DNA of 64,000 bases, from the NCBI RefSeq assembly GCF_000380125.1, contig NZ_KB904562.1, positions 186,001-250,000 on the forward strand. Direction: 5' to 3'. The position numbers and the translations under genes are program-made. The stretch comes from Streptococcus ovis DSM 16829. Its GTDB lineage: Bacteria; Bacillota; Bacilli; Lactobacillales; Streptococcaceae. This document shows, piece after piece, positions 1-8,571 of this stretch; positions within the stretch are counted from its first letter, which is position 1; each line of letters begins with the position of its first letter. The notes under the pieces were generated by a model. The model worked only from the letters and a program-made list of their open reading frames with translations, had not been told where the DNA came from and searched no databases.

Positions 1-1359
1 GGAGTGATGTCAGCAGTCGATGCTTCTTTGACTGCTTTGGTTACACTTGCAACGATGTTCGTGTTACTAGATTGGCGTTTGACCTTGATTGCGATTTTAC
101 CTCTACCGTTTATGGCTATGGGGACGAGTGCGCTAGGACGTCGTAATCACACAGCCTTTCGAAATGCACAAGAAGCCTTTTCTGCCCTCAATAATCATGT
201 ACAAGAAAGCGTGTCAGGGATTAAAGTCATCAAGTCATTTGGCTATCAAAAGGATGAAATTGCAGCTTTTTCAAAGACCAACCAAGAGGTTTTTGAAAAG
301 AACATGACAGCTGCCAAGTACAATGCCCTTTTTGATCCATTAACGCTGACCTTTGTTGGTTTGTCTTATGTGCTGACTTTAGTCGTTGGTGGCTTGTTTA
401 TCTCGCGTGGTGAATTAACTATTGGAGAATTGGTGACCTTTATTACCTATTTGGATATGTTGGTCTGGCCGTTACAGGCAATGGGTTTTCTCTTCAATGT
501 CATTCAGCGTGGTTCTGTTTTTTACGAACGGATTGATAATCTGTTGGCGCAAGAGTCTGATATTGAAGAGGCGAGCAATCCTCTAACTAGCATTCAAAAC
601 GGCGATTTAGCCTATGATATTGACCAATTTTCATATGACGAACAGGTGACCCTATCCAATGTCCATTTTGGCTTGAAAAAAGGTCAGACTTTAGGAATTG
701 TTGGGCCGACTGGGTCTGGGAAAACGACCTTGCTCAAATTGCTCTTGCGGGAGCGTGACGTGGAGGAGGGGAATATCCGCTTAGATGGTCATGACATTCG
801 CGATTACCGCTTGAAGAATCTTCGAAGCCTTATGGGTTACGTTCCGCAGGATCAGGTTCTCTTTGCCATGAGTATTCGGGATAATATCCGCTTCGCCAAT
901 CCACAATTACCTGATGAAGTCGTGGAAAAAGCAACGAAACTTTGTGGAGTCTATGAAGATATCATGGCCATGCCAGATGGTTTTGATACCATCATCGGAG
1001 AGCGTGGTGTTTCCTTGTCAGGTGGACAGAAGCAGCGGATCGCGATGAGTAGAGCCTTGGCGATGGATCCAGATATTCTCATGCTGGATGACTCTCTTTC
1101 AGCGGTAGATGCTAAGACAGAAAATCTGATAGTGGAGAATTTGAAAAATGAACGAGAAGGCAAGACTACTATTATCACTGCTCATCGTTTATCAGCTATT
1201 GTCCATGCAGACCTGATTCTGGTCATGGAAAATGGCACCATCAAGGAAAGTGGTACTCACGAAGAATTGATGGCAGAAGAAGGTTGGTACTACGATACTT
1301 ACCAATCGCAGCAACTCACAGAAAGTTTGACAGCAAGTCTAGAAGGAGGGATGGCATGA
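1..1359 (+). CDS. ABC multidrug exporter half-transporter, 5'-truncated by window edge (SatA/PatA-like)
   Basis: Half-transporter with membrane helices followed by a nucleotide-binding domain. The reading frame is open from the first base, so the true start lies upstream and the first helices are missing. The NBD shows a Walker A (GPTGSGKTT), the signature LSGGQKQR and an H-loop TAHR. Walker B reads LMLDDSLSAVD, with Asp where the catalytic Glu normally sits, which is typical of the degenerate ATP site in heterodimeric exporters. The stop overlaps the next start (ATGA), so the two subunits are translationally coupled. Family knowledge: streptococcal SatAB (S. suis) and PatAB (S. pneumoniae) export fluoroquinolones and dyes. 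That substrate is an inference here. Confidence 0.85.
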   Translation, partial: GVMSAVDASLTALVTLATMFVLLDWRLTLIAILPLPFMAMGTSALGRRNHTAFRNAQEAFSALNNHVQESVSGIKVIKSFGYQKDEIAAFSKTNQEVFEKNMTAAKYNALFDPLTLTFVGLSYVLTLVVGGLFISRGELTIGELVTFITYLDMLVWPLQAMGFLFNVIQRGSVFYERIDNLLAQESDIEEASNPLTSIQNGDLAYDIDQFSYDEQVTLSNVHFGLKKGQTLGIVGPTGSGKTTLLKLLLRERDVEEGNIRLDGHDIRDYRLKNLRSLMGYVPQDQVLFAMSIRDNIRFANPQLPDEVVEKATKLCGVYEDIMAMPDGFDTIIGERGVSLSGGQKQRIAMSRALAMDPDILMLDDSLSAVDAKTENLIVENLKNEREGKTTIITAHRLSAIVHADLILVMENGTIKESGTHEELMAEEGWYYDTYQSQQLTESLTASLEGGMA

Positions 1360-3092
1360 AACAATCAGTCTTAAAGCGCTTGATGAGCTATTTGTATCGG
1401 TACAAATGGTTGACTTTAACAGCCCTCTTCTTTATTTTGCTAACGACTTTGACACGAACAGCGATTCCCTTGGTCGCCCAGTATTACATTGACCATTTTG
1501 TGGCAAACGACGCGGCACAGGCAGGTTTGATGCTTTTAGTTGGTTATTACGCACTCTTTCTCTTGCGAATTCTTTTCACCTACTTAGGGAGCTATACTTT
1601 CTCGCGTGTGGCTTACAGTATTGTGCGTGATATGCGGCAGGAGACCTTTGCTAATGTGCAGGCCTTGGGAATGTCCTTCTTTGATAAGACCCCTGCTGGT
1701 TCGATTGTCTCACGGATTACCAATGATACACAGGCTGTTGCAGATATGTTTGGGACGGTTTTTGCTAGTTTTATTTCTTCCTTCTTTATCTTTACAGCCA
1801 CGCTGATTACCATGTTGCGACTTAACTGGCAATTGACCCTCTATATCCTTCCTTTCTTGCCAGTAATCTGGGGATCAGTTTGGCTCTATCGAAAACTATC
1901 CAACCATTTGGTTATGATGACGCGGAGCAAACTCAGTGACATCAATGTCAAATTGTCTGAATCCATCGAAGGGATGCGGATTATCCAAGCCTTTCGCCAA
2001 GAAGAACGGTTAATCAATGAATTTGAAACCATCAATCAAGAACACTTAGATTATGCCAATCGTTCTATCAATGTCAATTCACTCTTCCTTCGTCCAGCCA
2101 TGTCTGTCTTGAAGGTTTTGGCCTATGCAGTGATTTTGACCTTCTTTGGTCTCAACTGGCAGACAGCGACCTTTACAGCCGGTCTCATGTATGCTTTTAT
2201 CCAATACATCAACCAACTCTTTGATCCCTTGATTGAAGTGACGCAAAACTTTGCGACTTTACAGACCTCTATGGTGTCGGCTGAGCGTGTCTTTGCGATG
2301 ATGGACCAAACAGTCTATGAACCTGTTCAAGCCGATTCTACAGCCCGCATTGAAGCTGGAAATATTGAATTTAAAAACGTCAGCTTCTCCTATGATGGTA
2401 AACAAGATGTCTTAAAAGACATTTCCTTTACAGTCAATCAAGGGGAAACAATCGCTTTTGTAGGACATACAGGCTCTGGGAAATCCTCCATTATCAATCT
2501 CTTTATGCGCTTTTATGAATTTGACCGTGGGCAGATTTTGATTGATGGGGTGGATATTCGTGATTACAGCCAAGAGGAATTACGTAAGTCAATTGGTCTG
2601 GTCTTGCAGGATCCGTTCCTCTACCATGGAACGATTGAATCCAATATCAAGATGTACCAAGAAGATTTAACACGCGATCAGGTCATTGCTGCAGCAGAAT
2701 TTGTAGATGCGGATGACTTTATCTGCTGTCTACCAGATGGCTATGATCAGCCAGTCAAAGAACGAGGCTCGACGTTATCATCTGGTCAGCGCCAGCTCAT
2801 TGCCTTTGCCAGAACGGTGGCAGCTAAGCCTAAAATTCTCATCTTGGACGAGGCGACAGCCAATATTGACTCAGAAACAGAAGAAGTGATTCAGCATTCT
2901 CTGAAGAAAATGCGTCAGGGTCGCACGACCATTGCCATTGCCCATCGTTTATCCACTATTCAAGATGCCAACTGTATCTATGTGCTGGATAAGGGACGGA
3001 TTATTGAAGCGGGAACGCACGACGAACTCCTAGCTCTGGAAGGAACCTACTATAAAATGTACCAACTTCAGTCTGGTATGATGGAGAACTAG
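1356..3092 (+). CDS. ABC multidrug exporter half-transporter, catalytic partner (SatB/PatB-like)
   Basis: A 578-residue exporter subunit: six predicted membrane helices in roughly the first 310 residues, then an NBD with Walker A (GHTGSGKSS), signature LSSGQRQ, a canonical Walker B (ILILDEATANID) with the catalytic Glu, and an H-loop IAHRLST. The ATG at 1356 was chosen over an upstream in-frame start because AGAAGGAGGG lies six bases before it and it overlaps the preceding stop. With the upstream partner it forms a heterodimer in which this subunit supplies the competent Walker B. The product probably sits in the cytoplasmic membrane and pumps drugs outward; the exact substrate is not visible from sequence. 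Confidence 0.88.
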   Translation: MKQSVLKRLMSYLYRYKWLTLTALFFILLTTLTRTAIPLVAQYYIDHFVANDAAQAGLMLLVGYYALFLLRILFTYLGSYTFSRVAYSIVRDMRQETFANVQALGMSFFDKTPAGSIVSRITNDTQAVADMFGTVFASFISSFFIFTATLITMLRLNWQLTLYILPFLPVIWGSVWLYRKLSNHLVMMTRSKLSDINVKLSESIEGMRIIQAFRQEERLINEFETINQEHLDYANRSINVNSLFLRPAMSVLKVLAYAVILTFFGLNWQTATFTAGLMYAFIQYINQLFDPLIEVTQNFATLQTSMVSAERVFAMMDQTVYEPVQADSTARIEAGNIEFKNVSFSYDGKQDVLKDISFTVNQGETIAFVGHTGSGKSSIINLFMRFYEFDRGQILIDGVDIRDYSQEELRKSIGLVLQDPFLYHGTIESNIKMYQEDLTRDQVIAAAEFVDADDFICCLPDGYDQPVKERGSTLSSGQRQLIAFARTVAAKPKILILDEATANIDSETEEVIQHSLKKMRQGRTTIAIAHRLSTIQDANCIYVLDKGRIIEAGTHDELLALEGTYYKMYQLQSGMMEN

Positions 3093-3140
3093 AGATAGAG
3101 AAAACGAGTTTGGGACAAAACTCTGAGCAATAAAACAAAA

Positions 3141-3195
3141 AACGAACAAAGGTTATCTCTTACATATTGAAAGAGATAACCTTTGTTCGTTTTTA
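3141..3195 (+). terminator. Rho-independent terminator after the ABC exporter
   Basis: A perfect 21-bp inverted repeat (3141-3161 and 3171-3191) with a 9-nt loop is followed by T residues. It begins about 50 bp after the exporter stop. A-rich sequence on the left side could also make it work for leftward transcripts from kdgA. Confidence 0.9.
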
Positions 3196-3305
3196 TGTAC
3201 ATTTTATTGGAAAAGTAGATTTATTGGTATAGATTTTCTAAACTCAAAATCTTTTTGTTTCAGCCTTGTTTTTTTATGATAATACCTATGTAAAAAGTTA
3301 TACAG

Positions 3306-3941
3306 TTAGCGAACACGTTTTATATACTCTTTAGCCATCTCTGTTATTTTATCAAATTCTCCAATTGCAGAAAGTTTATTAAATTCACCACCGATACCAA
3401 TCGCATCAACGCCAGCTTTAAACCAATCAGTGGCATTATCTAAATTGACTCCACCGGTTACCATTACCTGTACTTGAGGAAGTGGTGATTTAAGAGAGGA
3501 GATGAAGGAAGTACCAAGTGTACCTCCAGGGAAGATTTTGACAATTTCACAACCAGCTTCAAGAGCGTTTGTGATTTCTGTCAAAGTCATACATCCAGGA
3601 TAGTAGGGAATAGCATAGCGATTGCAAAGGCGAGCAGTATCTGGGTTAAACGATGGAGAAACGATAAACTTTGCGCCTGCAAGGATGGCTGCGCGAGCTG
3701 TTTCCGCATCAAGAACGGTACCAGCTCCGATAATCACATCTGGGTTGCTAGCATCATATTGTTCAGATAAGGCTTCAATAACCTGAGTAGCTTTGGTATT
3801 TGTGTAAGCTACTTCGATTGCTGTGATACCACCGGCGATACAAGCCTGAGAAGACTGGAGCGCTTCTTCAAGGCTGTTCCCACGGATAACGACGACAACC
3901 TTTTGTTCCAATAATTTGAGGTTAGTTTCTGATTTTGTCAT
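3306..3941 (-). CDS. kdgA: 2-dehydro-3-deoxy-phosphogluconate (KDPG) aldolase
   Basis: Class I aldolase of 211 residues that splits KDPG into pyruvate and glyceraldehyde 3-phosphate, the last step of unsaturated uronate breakdown. The Schiff-base lysine lies in EIVKIFPGG (about K135), and E43 in AIEVAYT matches the catalytic glutamate. The phosphate-binding motif MVTGGV is near the C terminus. The ATG at 3941 follows a GAGAAG-type ribosome site; a longer in-frame extension runs back into kdgK and is not needed. It is the last gene of the leftward dhuD-dhuI-kdgK-kdgA operon, 13 bp after kdgK. Confidence 0.93.
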   Translation of the reverse strand: MTKSETNLKLLEQKVVVVIRGNSLEEALQSSQACIAGGITAIEVAYTNTKATQVIEALSEQYDASNPDVIIGAGTVLDAETARAAILAGAKFIVSPSFNPDTARLCNRYAIPYYPGCMTLTEITNALEAGCEIVKIFPGGTLGTSFISSLKSPLPQVQVMVTGGVNLDNATDWFKAGVDAIGIGGEFNKLSAIGEFDKITEMAKEYIKRVR

Positions 3942-3954
3942 AAGCTTCTCTTTT

Positions 3955-4962
3955 CTAACGAATAATATCTTTTGCTTGGTTGAGGACTTGATTGACATGG
4001 TGAACAGATTCAAACATGTTATCCCCTTCCAGAGTGCATTTGAGGGTGGCGCTAGCGACGGCGAAGTCAACAACGGTTTGAGGTTCTGCGCATTCGGTTA
4101 ATTGATAGAGTGCGCCTGCCACAAAAGCATCACCACTGCCAACGCGTTGAAGAACGGCAGTTTTCAGTTGTGGAGAAACCGTGAAATTTCCATTACTTGT
4201 CGCCAAGTATGCTTGATAGATGTTGCGACCCCATTCGTCGTTTGCGCGATAGGTATGAAAAATCGCTTTAAAATCATAGGTTTTGAGTAAGGCTTGCATT
4301 CGATCTTTTATAGTCTCAGAAGTTGCATTATCTCGATTAAAGAAGGCAGTATCTGTTGCATTTACCATTAGAGGTTCAATCCCAAAGCAGTAGTCTGCGT
4401 AGGAGGCAAAGTCTGAAAAAACTTTTTTAGCTTCATCTGGAGATATGAGACGACTTCGAAAATTGAGATCAAAGGAAATAAGAATCTGTCGTTTCTTAGC
4501 TTCTTCAAGTAAAATGCGCAGTTGGTCACGGATGGATTGCCCCAGTGCGAGTGTGATGCCGCTGAAATGGAAGAGACTTATATCTTGAAAAAGATGATCA
4601 AAGTCTACATTCTCCATCTTGAATTCGTACAAACTGGAGTGAGTACGATCGTAGATAACTTCACCTTGGCGACAACCCATACCATTTTCCAAGAAGTAAA
4701 TACCAATTCGGTTTCCTACACGCTGAATGTGCTCGGTATTGATCTGATTTTGCTGAAGAAATTGTAGGAAACAATCTCCCATACCGTTAGCTGGAAGTGC
4801 TGTTGCTAATTTCGTCGAACAACCAAAAGCTTGAAGAGAACGAGCAATATTAACTTCAGAGCCACCAAAGTAGAGTTGGCTACTACAACTATCGGAGAAA
4901 TGTGTGAAGCTTGAGGGGCTAATTCGTATCAATGGCTCGCCGAAGAAAAGAATGTGAGACAT
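3955..4962 (-). CDS. kdgK: 2-keto-3-deoxygluconate kinase (PfkB family)
   Basis: A 335-residue PfkB-family sugar kinase that phosphorylates KDG to KDPG, the substrate of the next enzyme. The N-terminal substrate region GGSEVNIARS (around residue 35) and the C-terminal VGSGDAFVAG (catalytic Asp near residue 278, anion hole GSGD) are both intact. The start at 4962 has GAAAGGAC upstream; the longer in-frame extension has no ribosome site. It lies between dhuI and kdgA in the leftward operon. The pathway role follows from the neighbours; by sequence alone it could be another ribokinase-type sugar kinase. Confidence 0.92.
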   Translation of the reverse strand: MSHILFFGEPLIRISPSSFTHFSDSCSSQLYFGGSEVNIARSLQAFGCSTKLATALPANGMGDCFLQFLQQNQINTEHIQRVGNRIGIYFLENGMGCRQGEVIYDRTHSSLYEFKMENVDFDHLFQDISLFHFSGITLALGQSIRDQLRILLEEAKKRQILISFDLNFRSRLISPDEAKKVFSDFASYADYCFGIEPLMVNATDTAFFNRDNATSETIKDRMQALLKTYDFKAIFHTYRANDEWGRNIYQAYLATSNGNFTVSPQLKTAVLQRVGSGDAFVAGALYQLTECAEPQTVVDFAVASATLKCTLEGDNMFESVHHVNQVLNQAKDIIR

Positions 4963-4991
4963 GATGAAAGTCCTTTCAGAAGATAATGGTT

Positions 4992-5020
4992 TCACTCCAA
5001 AACGAAACGCTTTGGAGTGA
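4992..5020 (-). other. Intergenic hairpin between dhuI and kdgK
   Basis: A perfect 10-bp inverted repeat (4992-5001 and 5011-5020) with a 9-nt loop lies in the short dhuI-kdgK gap. There is no U-run after it on the minus strand, so it is more likely an mRNA processing or stability element than a terminator. Confidence 0.55.
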
Positions 5021-5039
5021 GTGTTTTTGTAACGATAAA

Positions 5040-5678
5040 TTATACCAAAACAGATTGAATATAATCTGCAATTTCTTGGTTTTGACAATTAGCACAGAAA
5101 TATTCTTGGAAGTGTTCGCTAGCGATTGCTCCTTTCAAGAGTTCTTGATCAATGTTTTTAAATACTGTTAGGATATCAGTATGTGTTACTTTCTTGACAT
5201 CATTCAAAATACGAGCGTTGCGTTGTTCAAAGACTGCGCGATCTTTAGGATAGCCGCCACCGACTTCATCTTCAAAGAGGCGCTCAAACATGTAGCGGAG
5301 ATTGAGTTCAGCCCCCCAACCAAATCCTTTAGCAAATGGAAGGGCAAGTGCGTTTCCGCCATTTACTTGAGAGAAGAGGTAGGCGTCAAGAGGGTCGGCA
5401 GCAAAACCACATATAACACCGGGGAAGCTGTTACAAGCAAGCATTGCCCCCATACCAGTTCCACAACCTGTGATGACAAAGTCAGCAGCGCCAGAGTTGA
5501 GAAGAATCGCTGCTAGGATACCGTTTTGTACATAGGTCAAAGAGTTTTCTCCTTCAATACCATACATACCATAATTGAATACCTCAAAACCTTTCGCATC
5601 TGCAACGGTTTTCAATGCGTTGAAGATGGTGGTATTTTTTGCAGCTTGGCTGTTTTCGTTAATCAATGCAATTTTCAT
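5040..5678 (-). CDS. dhuI: 4-deoxy-L-threo-5-hexosulose-uronate isomerase, RpiB/LacAB family (DhuI-like)
   Basis: A 212-residue RpiB/LacAB-fold isomerase. The conserved GCGTGMGAM (Cys72) matches the active-site cysteine loop of RpiB-type isomerases. In streptococci this family member, described from S. agalactiae as DhuI, converts the ring-opened unsaturated uronate released by the glucuronyl hydrolase into the hexodiulosonate reduced by DhuD. It therefore replaces the unrelated KduI of other bacteria. The start at 5678 has AAAGGA 12 bases upstream, whereas the ATG at 5699 has no ribosome site. The gene sits between dhuD and kdgK in the same operon. Confidence 0.87.
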   Translation of the reverse strand: MKIALINENSQAAKNTTIFNALKTVADAKGFEVFNYGMYGIEGENSLTYVQNGILAAILLNSGAADFVITGCGTGMGAMLACNSFPGVICGFAADPLDAYLFSQVNGGNALALPFAKGFGWGAELNLRYMFERLFEDEVGGGYPKDRAVFEQRNARILNDVKKVTHTDILTVFKNIDQELLKGAIASEHFQEYFCANCQNQEIADYIQSVLV

Positions 5679-5721
5679 GTTCTTATTAAGTCCTTTCATT
5701 TATGTATATATTTTATTATTT

Positions 5722-6531
5722 TTAAGGTTGTTTACCAATATAAGCCAGGATACCACCATCTACATATAGGATATGCCCATTTACAAAGTTAGAAGCATCA
5801 CTTGCGAGAAAGACAGCAGGGCCAGCTAAGTCATCGGCTTCCCCCCAACGAGCAGCAGGAGTTTTAGCGATGATAAATTGGTCGAATGGATGGCGAGAAC
5901 CATCTGCTTGCAATTCGCGAAGCGGTGCAGTTTGTGGTGTTGCGATATAGCCGGGGCCGATACCATTACATTGGATATTGGCTTCGCCAAACTCAGAAGC
6001 AATGTTTTTTGTCAGCATTTTCAAACCACCTTTTGCGGCAGCATAGGCGGCAACTGTCTCTCGTCCGAGTTCACTCATCATCGAGCAGATGTTGATAATT
6101 TTTCCGTGTCCCTTTTTAATCATACTTGGTAAGACGGCTTTGGAAACAATAAATGGTGCGTTCAGGTCAATATCAACAACTTGACGGAAATCGCTAGCTG
6201 TCATGTCAAGCATGGGTTCGCGTTTTATAATACCAGCATTGTTGACGAGGATGTCAATCATTCCAACTTCTTTTTCGATTTGAGCGACCATTTCTTGAAT
6301 ACCCTCTTCGTCGGTAACGTCACAAACATAACCGTGGGCTTCAATGCCAGCTTCTTGGTAATTGGCTAACCCTTTTTCCAGTGCTTCTTGGTTACGGTCG
6401 TTAAAGACGATGGTGGCACCGGCTTTAGCATAGGCTGTTGCGATTGCAAAGCCAATACCATAAGAGGCGCCAGTAATCAACGCAACTTTTCCTTTGAGGG
6501 AAAAGCTATTCATAGAGAATTGTTCTGCCAT
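5722..6531 (-). CDS. dhuD: Short-chain dehydrogenase for unsaturated uronate catabolism (DhuD; often annotated gluconate 5-dehydrogenase)
   Basis: A 269-residue classical SDR. It has the cofactor loop TGASYGIG (residues 20-27), the NNAG motif (97-100), and an active site with Ser150 or Ser153, Tyr163 and Lys167 (YAAAK). Streptococcal members have been called gluconate 5-dehydrogenase in S. suis; the S. agalactiae protein DhuD reduces 3-deoxy-D-glycero-2,5-hexodiulosonate to KDG. The locus context favours the second role. It is the first gene of the leftward operon, with GGAGGA eight bases before the ATG, and its promoter lies in the shared divergent region controlled by RegR-type operators. 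Confidence 0.9.
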   Translation of the reverse strand: MAEQFSMNSFSLKGKVALITGASYGIGFAIATAYAKAGATIVFNDRNQEALEKGLANYQEAGIEAHGYVCDVTDEEGIQEMVAQIEKEVGMIDILVNNAGIIKREPMLDMTASDFRQVVDIDLNAPFIVSKAVLPSMIKKGHGKIINICSMMSELGRETVAAYAAAKGGLKMLTKNIASEFGEANIQCNGIGPGYIATPQTAPLRELQADGSRHPFDQFIIAKTPAARWGEADDLAGPAVFLASDASNFVNGHILYVDGGILAYIGKQP

Positions 6532-6583
6532 TAGGAATTCCTCCGAAAATTTGTAATTTATTCAGGCAAACCTGTTTACTTAT

Positions 6584-6612
6584 ATCCTATCACTGTAAAC
6601 CGGTTTTGTCAA
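6584..6612 (-). promoter_or_regulatory. Promoter of dhuD-dhuI-kdgK-kdgA with operator in the spacer
   Basis: On the minus strand a perfect TTGACA (6607-6612) is separated by 17 bp from TAGGAT (6584-6589). The 10-bp palindrome AAACCGGTTT (6597-6606) fills most of the spacer. A second, imperfect copy, AAACCTGTTT (6568-6577), lies just downstream of the -10. This placement suits repression by the LacI-type protein encoded at 11116. Confidence 0.75.
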
Positions 6613-6779
6613 GAGTAAGCATTTTATTATTTTAAAAAAAAGATGTAAATTCTTTGAAAATAACTGCTAATAGGTACAATAGTAGTCGAAAATTCGGAAT
6701 TTTGCTGAAATTATAGTCTATCAAAAGATAAGAAATGGGTTTTATTCTAGTAAAAAGTTTAAAAAATTTCAAAAAAGTA

Positions 6780-6808
6780 TTGACACAAAAAAATGAAAGC
6801 GTTATAAT
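6780..6808 (+). promoter_or_regulatory. Promoter of the PTS-ugl operon
   Basis: Perfect TTGACA (6780-6785), 17-bp spacer and TATAAT (6803-6808). A cre-like site overlaps the -10 and an operator (6822-6835) follows, so this strong promoter should be silenced by both CcpA and the locus repressor. Confidence 0.88.
6793..6807 (+). promoter_or_regulatory. cre-like site (CcpA) overlapping the -10
   Basis: ATGAAAGCGTTATAA matches the consensus WTGNAANCGNWNNCW at all but one position (the penultimate C) and covers the -10. Glucose repression of the operon is expected from this placement. Confidence 0.6.
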
Positions 6809-6859
6809 CTTTTTATAAAAAGTAAACCGGTAAACTCAAAGGGATAGAAGGAGGTCAAT

Positions 6860-7297
6860 TTGATTAAATTAATTGTAATAGGACATGGACACTTTGCGAC
6901 AGGGATTTTAAGTTCCCTTGAACTGATCGCTGGTAAGCAAGAAGATATTATCGGTATTGATTTTGTAGAAGGGATGTCCTCAGAGGATGTGAAACTTGCT
7001 CTAAAAGAAGCCATCGCAGATTCAAAAGAAGTACTGGTGCTAGCAGACTTGCTCGGTGGAACACCTTTCAAAGTTGCCTCAGCCTTGATGGTGGAATTGT
7101 CGGATGTCGCTATGAATGTTATTTCAGGAATGAACTTAACGATGTTAGTAGAAGTTGCGTTCGCTCGTATGACTGCTGAAAGTCTAGACGCTTTGGTTGC
7201 TAAAAGTGTAGCGACTGGTAAAGAAGGAATTATCGACTGGAAAACCTTGCTTGGTAGTGACGACGAAGAAGCTAATGATTTTGAAGGAGGTATCTAA
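6860..7297 (+). CDS. agaF: PTS mannose-family EIIA component
   Basis: A 145-residue EIIA-Man domain protein that accepts phosphate from HPr. The phosphorylated histidine is His9 in IGHGHFATG. Translation starts at TTG 6860, forced by an ideal AAGGAGG (6848-6854) five bases upstream and by the family N terminus (IVIGHG) beginning at residue 5. It is the first gene of the rightward operon, two bases before the next start. With the EIIB, EIIC and EIID encoded downstream it makes a complete permease, expected to import hyaluronan- or chondroitin-derived unsaturated disaccharides. The symbol follows common usage for this locus. Confidence 0.9.
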   Translation: MIKLIVIGHGHFATGILSSLELIAGKQEDIIGIDFVEGMSSEDVKLALKEAIADSKEVLVLADLLGGTPFKVASALMVELSDVAMNVISGMNLTMLVEVAFARMTAESLDALVAKSVATGKEGIIDWKTLLGSDDEEANDFEGGI

Positions 7298-7298
7298 A

Positions 7299-8495
7299 TT
7301 GCCTGCTATTAAAAAAGTAAATATTGAAACCATTGAGCGTTCAGAGTGCTTCTTGAATACTCCTTTATTAACAAAGGCAGAGGTAGAAGCTGCAATTGAA
7401 AAAGCCTTGAAACAGGTTTACATCAATATGGGCTACTTTGGAGAAGATTATCCCACTCCTGCAACTTTTGACAATATCTACCAAGTGATGGATAACACCG
7501 AGTGGACTAATGCCTTCTGGACAGGCTGTCTCTGGCTATCTTATGAGTACAGCCAAGATGAGAAAATAAAAGATTTAGCGCATAAAAATGTTTTATCATT
7601 TTTAGAACGTGTGAACAATCGTATTGAATTGGATCACCATGACCTTGGTTTTCTTTACACACCATCTTGTATGGCTGAGTATCGTATCAATGGCGATGAA
7701 AAAGCGCTTGAAGCTTCTATCAAAGCAGCAGATAAGCTAATAGAACGTTATCAGGAAAAAGGAGGCTTCATCCAAGCTTGGGGTGAACTTGGTCACAAGG
7801 ATCACTATCGTTTAATTATTGATTGTCTGCTCAATATCCAGTTACTCTTCTTTGTTTCTGAGCAAACAGGGGATCCTAAGTATAAAGAAATAGCTGAAAA
7901 TCATTTCTATGCTTCAGCGAACAATGTCGTCCGTGATGACGCTTCGGCCTTTCATACTTTCTACTTTGATCCAGAAACAGGAGAACCCGTTAAAGGGGTT
8001 ACCCGTCAAGGCTTTAGTGATGATTCGGCATGGGCACGAGGACAAGCTTGGGGGATTTATGGGATTCCACTGAGCTATCGCAAGATGAAAGACGAACAAC
8101 AAATTAGTCTCTTTAAAGGGATGACAAACTATTTTCTAAATCGTCTTCCTGAAGATAAGGTTTCCTATTGGGATCTGATTTTCGGAGATGGCTCAGGACA
8201 TGCTCGCGATAGTTCTGCGACAGCGACAGCTGTCTGTGGTATTCATGAAATGTTGAAATACTTGCCAGAGGTAGATGAAGATAAATTAACCTACAAGTAT
8301 GCCATGCACGCCATGCTTCGCAGCTTGATTGAAAATTACACGAATGATGAATTTGTAGAAGGTCGTCCCCTTCTCTTGCATGGTGTCTATTCTTGGCATT
8401 CAGGCAAGGGGGTCGATGAAGGAAATATTTGGGGAGATTACTATTACTTAGAGGCCCTGCTTCGCTTCTACAAAGATTGGGAGCTCTACTGGTAA
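7299..8495 (+). CDS. ugl: Unsaturated glucuronyl hydrolase (GH88)
   Basis: A GH88 enzyme that hydrates and cleaves the unsaturated uronic acid from glycosaminoglycan disaccharides in the cytoplasm. Taking TTG 7299 as codon 1 (AAGGAGG eight bases upstream) gives 398 residues and places Asp115 (HHDLGF) and Asp175 (RLIID) exactly at the numbers reported for the S. agalactiae enzyme, which supports this unusual start over the longer in-frame one. Trp- and His-rich motifs typical of the alpha6/alpha6 barrel are present (SWHSGKG near the end). The gene is embedded among the PTS genes, so the imported phosphorylated or free disaccharide is cut immediately. Confidence 0.95.
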   Translation: MPAIKKVNIETIERSECFLNTPLLTKAEVEAAIEKALKQVYINMGYFGEDYPTPATFDNIYQVMDNTEWTNAFWTGCLWLSYEYSQDEKIKDLAHKNVLSFLERVNNRIELDHHDLGFLYTPSCMAEYRINGDEKALEASIKAADKLIERYQEKGGFIQAWGELGHKDHYRLIIDCLLNIQLLFFVSEQTGDPKYKEIAENHFYASANNVVRDDASAFHTFYFDPETGEPVKGVTRQGFSDDSAWARGQAWGIYGIPLSYRKMKDEQQISLFKGMTNYFLNRLPEDKVSYWDLIFGDGSGHARDSSATATAVCGIHEMLKYLPEVDEDKLTYKYAMHAMLRSLIENYTNDEFVEGRPLLLHGVYSWHSGKGVDEGNIWGDYYYLEALLRFYKDWELYW

Positions 8496-8571
8496 AACAT
8501 TTGCGTTAGGGTATAGTTTTAAACCCCACACTTATTATCGTTAATAAAATAAAAAAATTTAGGAGGCTATT

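Larger units (their letters stand above)
6568..6835. promoter_or_regulatory. Three RegR-type operators in the divergent control region
   Basis: The 328-bp region between the divergent operons holds three related dyads: AAACCTGTTT at 6568-6577, AAACCGGTTT at 6597-6606 and GTAAACCGGTAAAC at 6822-6835. Two flank or fill the leftward promoter and the third lies just after the rightward -10. They have LacI-family symmetry with a central CG, and the LacI gene of the locus is nearby. Assignment to RegR is an inference. The rest of the interval (6613-6779) is AT-rich and shows nothing clear. Confidence 0.65.
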
